Below, in pieces: positions 59,549-64,000 of a stretch of 64,000 nt of DNA. The notes under the pieces were generated by a model, which was not told where the DNA came from, did not search any database, and worked only from the letters and a program-made list of their open reading frames with translations. The translations under genes were made by a program, and so were the position numbers. Position 1 is the stretch's first letter, and every line of letters begins with the position of its first letter. The stretch is from positions 88,254 through 152,253 of the forward strand of contig CAJTTI010000006.1 of assembly GCA_910579225.1 (NCBI GenBank), read 5' to 3'. The DNA comes from an uncultured Lachnospiraceae bacterium (lineage in GTDB: Bacteria; Bacillota; Clostridia; Lachnospirales; Lachnospiraceae).

Positions 59549-60481
59549 TCAATCCACAAACAGTGGAGTAGAATAATACCGATCTCCACTGTCCGGAAGA
59601 ATTACAACAATGGTCTTTCCCTGATTCCCTGGTCTCTTTGCAAGATGAATTGCGGCGGCCAGTGCCGCTCCTGAGGATATTCCTACCAGCACACCTTCCT
59701 GCTTTGCCAAAAGTTTTCCTTTTTCAAAAGCTTCCTCATTTTCAATCTTAATAACCTCATCATATAGCTTCGTATTCAAAACTTCCGGTACAAAGCCGGC
59801 ACCGATTCCCTGAATTTTATGAGGCCCTGCCTTTCCTTCTGACAGAACCGGAGACCCTGCCGGCTCCATTGCCACAATCCGAATATCCGGATTCCTGGAC
59901 TTCAGATATTCGCCGGCACCTGTAAGTGTTCCTCCTGTTCCCACTCCAGCCACCAGAATGTCCACTTTACCTTCTGTATCCTGCCAAATCTCCGGTCCGG
60001 TCGTCTCTCTGTGAGCGGCGGGATTGGCCGGATTCGCAAACTGCCCCGGGATAAAACTGTCTGGAATATTTTTCGCCAGTTCCTGCGCTTTCTCAATGGC
60101 TCCCTTCATTCCTTTCGTTCCATCTGTCAGAACCACCTCTGCTCCATATGCTTTCAGAATATTTCTTCTCTCAATACTCATAGTCTCCGGCATGGTCAGA
60201 ATCATGCGGTATCCTTTCACTGCTGCAATGGAAGCAAGTCCAATTCCTGTATTACCCGAAGTTGGTTCGATAATCACCGAGTTCTTTTTCAAAAGCCCTT
60301 GCTTTTCCGCATCTTCAATCATCGCTCTTGCAACCCGATCTTTTACACTGCCGGCCGGATTCAAATATTCCAGTTTGACCAGAATCGTTGCTTCCAATCC
60401 CAGTGATCTCTCCACATTGGTAATCTCCACCAGCGGCGTATTACCGATCAGCTCCAACATCCCTTTATAGATCTTCCTCAT
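59549..60481 (-). CDS. cysK: Cysteine synthase
   Basis: A 310-aa PLP enzyme of the CysK type. It has the lysine motif [22 protein letters not shown], the substrate loop [32 protein letters not shown], the PLP-phosphate loop [18 protein letters not shown], and [15 protein letters not shown]. It makes cysteine from O-acetylserine and sulfide. ATG at 60481 lies ten bases after GGAGG; the longer frame from 60511 is unsupported. It is monocistronic here; no serine acetyltransferase lies nearby. The C-terminus [16 protein letters not shown] is standard. Confidence 0.95.
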   Translation of the reverse strand: MRKIYKGMLELIGNTPLVEITNVERSLGLEATILVKLEYLNPAGSVKDRVARAMIEDAEKQGLLKKNSVIIEPTSGNTGIGLASIAAVKGYRMILTMPETMSIERRNILKAYGAEVVLTDGTKGMKGAIEKAQELAKNIPDSFIPGQFANPANPAAHRETTGPEIWQDTEGKVDILVAGVGTGGTLTGAGEYLKSRNPDIRIVAMEPAGSPVLSEGKAGPHKIQGIGAGFVPEVLNTKLYDEVIKIENEEAFEKGKLLAKQEGVLVGISSGAALAAAIHLAKRPGNQGKTIVVILPDSGDRYYSTPLFVD

Positions 60482-60625
60482 ATTTTCTGCCTCCTGCCTT
60501 ATTTTCATCACAATACTACAGTTCCCGGCACCAGAACTGCAGTACTGTCATTTGTCCTCCTGTTCAAATTCAACAGCTGTATCATACTCTATATATCCTA
60601 CTTTGTCAATATGAAAAGAGGATTT

Positions 60626-61576
60626 TTATTCGTCTGACTCCTTCATCCATTCAATCAAAATCCCTTTACTATTGCACTCCGGACAACAATATGTTCCATA
60701 ATAATAGGATACTTTCCACTCATCCTCCACTCCCAGATCATGAACCAGATTACTGAACCAGAGATAGGTGTCTTCATAGCTTTCTCCGTCCCATTTTCCT
60801 ATCAAAAATTTTGCAGGTTCAATTTTCCTGAGTTGTTCCTGATCACTGAAGCCGTCTGCTTCCATATCTTCATCATAATACCCGCACTCCGGACAAGTCA
60901 CCAGGCACTGCTCCCACTGGCCTATCATCATCTGAAATGCCGCATCCCGGTCGCCCAGAATTGCCAGAAGGTCTGTGCTAAAATACTGAAGCCATCCAGG
61001 CTCCTCTTCTTTCAGCCGATGCATATTCCGGCTCAGAAACTCTTTTGTCATTTCCGTCAAGAGCTCTACACTTAAATAATAACTTTCCTTCACAGGATCC
61101 GGAATCTGTATTTGGCCTTCACCTCTGCAGCAGGAACTGTCCGTACACAAAATATCTCCTGCCGCTGAGATAATCTTTTTCTCCCATTCATAGTTCTGTT
61201 CCCTTCGCTTCTTCTCCAGCAAAAGAACCAGATAAGGCATCGCCAGATAACCGGCCTCATACCAGCTTAACTGATGTGTCAGATTCTCACACAAATTATC
61301 AAATATAATTTCATAGTCACTTTTCTCTTCCCGGTCCAGCCTGCGTATCTTTTCAGTTTCCGGGATCAATTCCTCCGGACAGAATAAAAAGGCTACATCC
61401 TCCCTTACATCTCCATATGCGCCTCCATACTGTTCCCATAGACCAGATGCAAACTCCACTGGATGTAACCGCTCCCGAAGTTCTTGTACTTCCTGCAGCC
61501 CCTCTTCGATCTTTGTTTTCCACATGTCTGATTTTCTGACGGCCTCTTCCCTCTGCATTTGTTCCTTATCTGCCAT
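60626..61576 (-). CDS. Unknown protein with two CxxC zinc-like pairs
   Basis: A 316-aa cytoplasmic protein, no family recognised. The first 60 residues are helical (EEGLQEVQELRERLHPV), then DVAFLFCPEELIPE, FDNLCENLTHQLSWYEAGYLAMPYLVLLLEKKRREQ. Two CxxC pairs, LVTCPECGYYDEDMEADGF (near residue 230) and YCCPECNSKGILIEW (near 305), frame the C-terminal part and probably bind one zinc. AGGAGG precedes ATG at 61576. The helical part resembles HEAT-like immunity or bystander proteins of polymorphic-toxin loci, but no toxin is seen; this is a weak impression. Confidence 0.7.
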   Translation of the reverse strand: MADKEQMQREEAVRKSDMWKTKIEEGLQEVQELRERLHPVEFASGLWEQYGGAYGDVREDVAFLFCPEELIPETEKIRRLDREEKSDYEIIFDNLCENLTHQLSWYEAGYLAMPYLVLLLEKKRREQNYEWEKKIISAAGDILCTDSSCCRGEGQIQIPDPVKESYYLSVELLTEMTKEFLSRNMHRLKEEEPGWLQYFSTDLLAILGDRDAAFQMMIGQWEQCLVTCPECGYYDEDMEADGFSDQEQLRKIEPAKFLIGKWDGESYEDTYLWFSNLVHDLGVEDEWKVSYYYGTYCCPECNSKGILIEWMKESDE

Positions 61577-61687
61577 TTTCTACCTCCTGTCAACCTTGTA
61601 CATCTGTAATCTATATTTAAAAGTATAGTTGATTTCCTGTCTTTTTACAATCCTGACAATTTATAACAACAGCAACAATATAAATAA

Positions 61688-61772
61688 GGGATTGTCGCAA
61701 AATACCGCCCACCTGTATGATTCGCATTCATAATGGAATATACCAGACAGGGTCACATTCTACAACAATCCC
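61688..61772. repeat. Long-loop hairpin near P-ATPase terminus
   Basis: GGGATTGT (61688-61695) pairs with ACAATCCC (61765-61772) around about 70 bases; inside it TCGCAAAATACCGCCC resembles the hairpin arms at 1.7 and 12.4 kb. It could terminate the P-ATPase transcript (minus strand ends in TTATTTAT). The rest of 61577-61791 holds nothing else. Confidence 0.5.
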
Positions 61773-61791
61773 AAAGCTGACCAACTAACTC

Positions 61792-63675
61792 CTATAATTT
61801 TTTTACAAACAGCGCCCGAACTGCGTTTAAAACAGCCAGCACCATAACACCCACATCTGCAAATACAGCCAGCCACATATTGGCAACCCCCAAGGCCCCC
61901 AGCAGCAAACAGGCTGCTTTAATACCGATGGCAAACCATATATTTTCATAAACAATCCGCAGACATTTACGCGAAATCCTGACGGCTTTTGCAATCTTCA
62001 TGGGATCATCATCCATCAAAACCACATCTGCCGCTTCGATAGCCGCATCCGAGCCCATGGCGCCCATGGCAATACCGATGTCCGCTCTGGACAAAACCGG
62101 TGCATCATTGATGCCATCTCCAACGAATGCAAGCTTCTCTGCGCCTCTCTGCCGTTTCAGCAGCTCTTCTACTTTTTGTACCTTTCCTTCGGGAAGAAGC
62201 TCGCTGTATACTTCGTCAATCCCCAGTTCTGTTGCCACCTGTCTCGCAACTATATCTGTATCGCCAGTCAGCATAACCGTCCGATTCACCCCGGAAGCTT
62301 TCAGGGAAGCAACTACTTCTCTTGCATGGGGTTTAATCCGGTCAGAGATCACAATATGGCCTGCATAAGATCCGTCAACCGCCATGTGAACAATCGTCCC
62401 TGTATGATGACAGTCCCGGTACTCCACCTGCAGGCGTTTCATCAGCTTTGCATTGCCTGCAGCTACCATGATATTATCCACCCGGGCAATCACTCCATTG
62501 CCACTGATCTCCTGGATATCTGATACCCTGGACCGGTCAATAGGCTTTCCATAAGCTTTCTGCAGACTTCTGCTGATCGGGTGGGATGACGCGCTCTCTG
62601 CAAGCGCTGCGTATTCCAGCAGTTTCTCCTGTTCCATTTGATTATGATGAACTGCATTGACTTCAAAAACACCCTCCGTCAAAGTTCCGGTCTTGTCGAA
62701 TACCACGCACCTCACCTTGGACATGGTTTCCAGATAATTAGAACCTTTAACCAGGACTCCTGCATTGCTGGCTCCTCCAATTCCGGCAAAAAAGCTCAGC
62801 GGAATGCTAACCACCAACGCACAGGGACAGCTGATTACAAGAAAGGTCAGGGCGCGGTAAACCCACTCCCCAAAGTCCGCCGGAAGTCCCAGCAGAAACA
62901 TCCGAATCACAGGCGGCACCAGCGCCAGGGCAAGGGCGCTGTAACAGACCAGCGGTGTATAGACCCTTGCAAATTTCGAAATAAAATCCTCAGATTTTGA
63001 CTTCCTGGAACTGGCATTTTCCACCAGATCCAAAATCCGGGATACCGTGGACTCTCCAAATTCTCTTGTTGTACGGATTTTCAAAACTCCGGTCAGATTA
63101 ATGCATCCGCTGATTACTTCCTCTCCGGTCTCTATATTGCGCGGGACACTTTCTCCGGTCAAAGCGCTGGTATTCAGACTGGAACTGCCTTTTGCAACAA
63201 CTCCGTCAATAGGAACTTTCTCCCCTGGCTGTACTACAATCATACTGCCGATTTCCACTTCATCCGGGTCCACCTGCACAAGTTCCCCTTCCTGTTCCAC
63301 ATTGGCATAATCCGGACGAATATCCATCAACTCACTAATGTTCCTGCGGCTCTTGCCCACTGCATAGCTCTGAAACCATTCTCCCACCTGATAGAAAAGC
63401 ATAACCGCAATAGCCTCTGTATAATCTCCATCCTTATATACTGCCAGCGCCATGGCCCCGACCGTTGCCACCGCCATCAGAAAACTTTCATCAAACACCT
63501 GCCGGTTTCTGATTCCTTTTCCTGCCTTAAGAAGAATATCATACCCAATAATCAGATACGGAATCAGATACAGTACAAACCGGACAAATCCATGCACCGG
63601 GAGAAAATTCAGAAGTATCATCAAAGACGCGGCAAGCAAAATTCGCACCAACATCTTTTTCTGCTTCTTATTCAT
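61792..63675 (-). CDS. Heavy-metal P1B-type ATPase (CadA/ZntA-like)
   Basis: A 627-aa exporter. Domain order: membrane pairs, the actuator SLNTSALTGESVPRNI, the metal-site ISCPCALVVSIPL, the phosphorylated VVFDKTGTLTEG, HP motif ESASSHPISRSL, MLTGDTDIVARQVA and FVGDGINDAPVLSRADIGIAM, then two C-terminal membrane segments. CPC in helix 6 and KIAKAVRISRKCLRIVYENIWFAIGIK-type helix 7 fit the zinc/cadmium/lead group. Unlike most CadA it has no N-terminal HMA domain; a separate HMA protein is encoded just upstream. AAGGAGGC precedes ATG at 63675. Confidence 0.93.
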   Translation of the reverse strand: MNKKQKKMLVRILLAASLMILLNFLPVHGFVRFVLYLIPYLIIGYDILLKAGKGIRNRQVFDESFLMAVATVGAMALAVYKDGDYTEAIAVMLFYQVGEWFQSYAVGKSRRNISELMDIRPDYANVEQEGELVQVDPDEVEIGSMIVVQPGEKVPIDGVVAKGSSSLNTSALTGESVPRNIETGEEVISGCINLTGVLKIRTTREFGESTVSRILDLVENASSRKSKSEDFISKFARVYTPLVCYSALALALVPPVIRMFLLGLPADFGEWVYRALTFLVISCPCALVVSIPLSFFAGIGGASNAGVLVKGSNYLETMSKVRCVVFDKTGTLTEGVFEVNAVHHNQMEQEKLLEYAALAESASSHPISRSLQKAYGKPIDRSRVSDIQEISGNGVIARVDNIMVAAGNAKLMKRLQVEYRDCHHTGTIVHMAVDGSYAGHIVISDRIKPHAREVVASLKASGVNRTVMLTGDTDIVARQVATELGIDEVYSELLPEGKVQKVEELLKRQRGAEKLAFVGDGINDAPVLSRADIGIAMGAMGSDAAIEAADVVLMDDDPMKIAKAVRISRKCLRIVYENIWFAIGIKAACLLLGALGVANMWLAVFADVGVMVLAVLNAVRALFVKKL

Positions 63676-63732
63676 AAATTATGCCTCCTTTTTACGTTTT
63701 ACCCGGCAAGTACCTGCAGCCGGACTGTGATG

Positions 63733-63951
63733 TCAAATAAATATTTCGCAGTCGTCCTCAACCTTTTTACAGTTGGCTCGAACTTCCTGCATAACGGTCT
63801 TCGAATCCTGCCCCTCCTCAAATTCCACATTCATTTTAAGCGTCATAAAGTTTACGGTTGCATTTCTGACGCCTGCCGTCTTTCTGGCAGCTTCTTCCAT
63901 TTTGTTGGCACAATTCGCACAATCCACATCAATCTTATACGTTTTTTTCAT
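63733..63951 (-). CDS. HMA-domain metal-binding chaperone
   Basis: A 72-aa single HMA domain: KKTYKIDVDCANCANKMEEAARKTAGVRNATVNFMTLKMNVEFEEG, with CxxC as CANC, and an acidic end VEDDCEIFI whose extra Cys is unusual. It binds a soft metal and would deliver it to the ATPase, whose own HMA is missing. It lies 57 bases upstream of the ATPase gene on the same strand, so the two form an operon. Start uncertain: ATG at 63951 or an in-frame ATG four codons upstream. A regulator is not in the window. Confidence 0.87.
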   Translation of the reverse strand: MKKTYKIDVDCANCANKMEEAARKTAGVRNATVNFMTLKMNVEFEEGQDSKTVMQEVRANCKKVEDDCEIFI

Positions 63952-64000
63952 GTTTATATCCATTCCTTTCGCTTCGCTCAGGCACAAAACGTAATGAAAA

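Overview
The window looks like a chromosomal segment of a spore-forming gut Clostridium relative, most likely Lachnospiraceae (Mediterraneibacter, Ruminococcus torques, Blautia or Dorea type). This rests on gene content: a gerA germination operon, a SipL-like coat protein, CwlD, CarD, MecA, a T-box before ilvB, Clostridia-style DUF genes, strong AGGAGG ribosome binding sites and moderate GC. The genus is inference. I saw no tRNA, rRNA or CRISPR array.

Layout. 1-1800: the 3' end of a NACHT ATPase gene that appears frameshifted. 1.8-9 kb: macro-domain protein, PadR with an FtsW-like protein, DUF2284, recQ, a MATE exporter and DUF1934. 9-15.4 kb: sporulation and germination genes (GerA, a GerB-GerC fusion, SipL-like) around ispE. 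15.5-20.3 kb: malQ-plsC-ddl-murF on the + strand. 20.3-26.7 kb: CarD with a terminated leader RNA, CwlD, a GH18 wall hydrolase, mecA, small redox genes and a MerR regulator. 26.8-33.8 kb: dnaB, rplI, gdpP, rpsR, ssb, rpsF, a sirtuin and a phosphopantetheinyl transferase.

33.9-38.9 kb: an apparently self-contained three-gene accessory operon with its own consensus promoter: a 54-aa protein, a 1160-aa protein with an HExxH motif, and an FRG-domain protein. It is unrecognised and could be a defence or stress module. 39.0-41.7 kb: a T-box leader, with a predicted valine specifier, before ilvB-ilvN.

41.8-56.9 kb: a minus-strand surface glycopolymer locus that is the most interesting region. Its genes cover CDP-ribitol synthesis (TarI and TarJ-like, plus a second cytidylyltransferase), LicD, a CDP-alditol polymerase fused to a predicted beta-propeller, GDP-mannose dehydratase, two glycosyltransferases, two paralogous methyltransferases and a radical SAM protein. 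Upstream lie, in order, a TnpB-like protein whose three RuvC catalytic acids are all replaced, a 128-bp segment bounded by perfect 19-bp inverted repeats with a promoter inside, and a Hin/resolvase-type serine recombinase. About 290 nt of non-coding, hairpin-rich sequence follows the tnpB-like gene, where an omega (guide) RNA would sit. I infer a phase-variable promoter switch, in the OFF orientation here, combined with a nuclease-dead RNA-guided factor.

57-64 kb: cfa, a divergent XRE regulator and membrane protein sharing two GGAC-N8-GTCC dyads, cysK, a zinc-ribbon-like unknown, and a metal P-type ATPase with a separate HMA chaperone.
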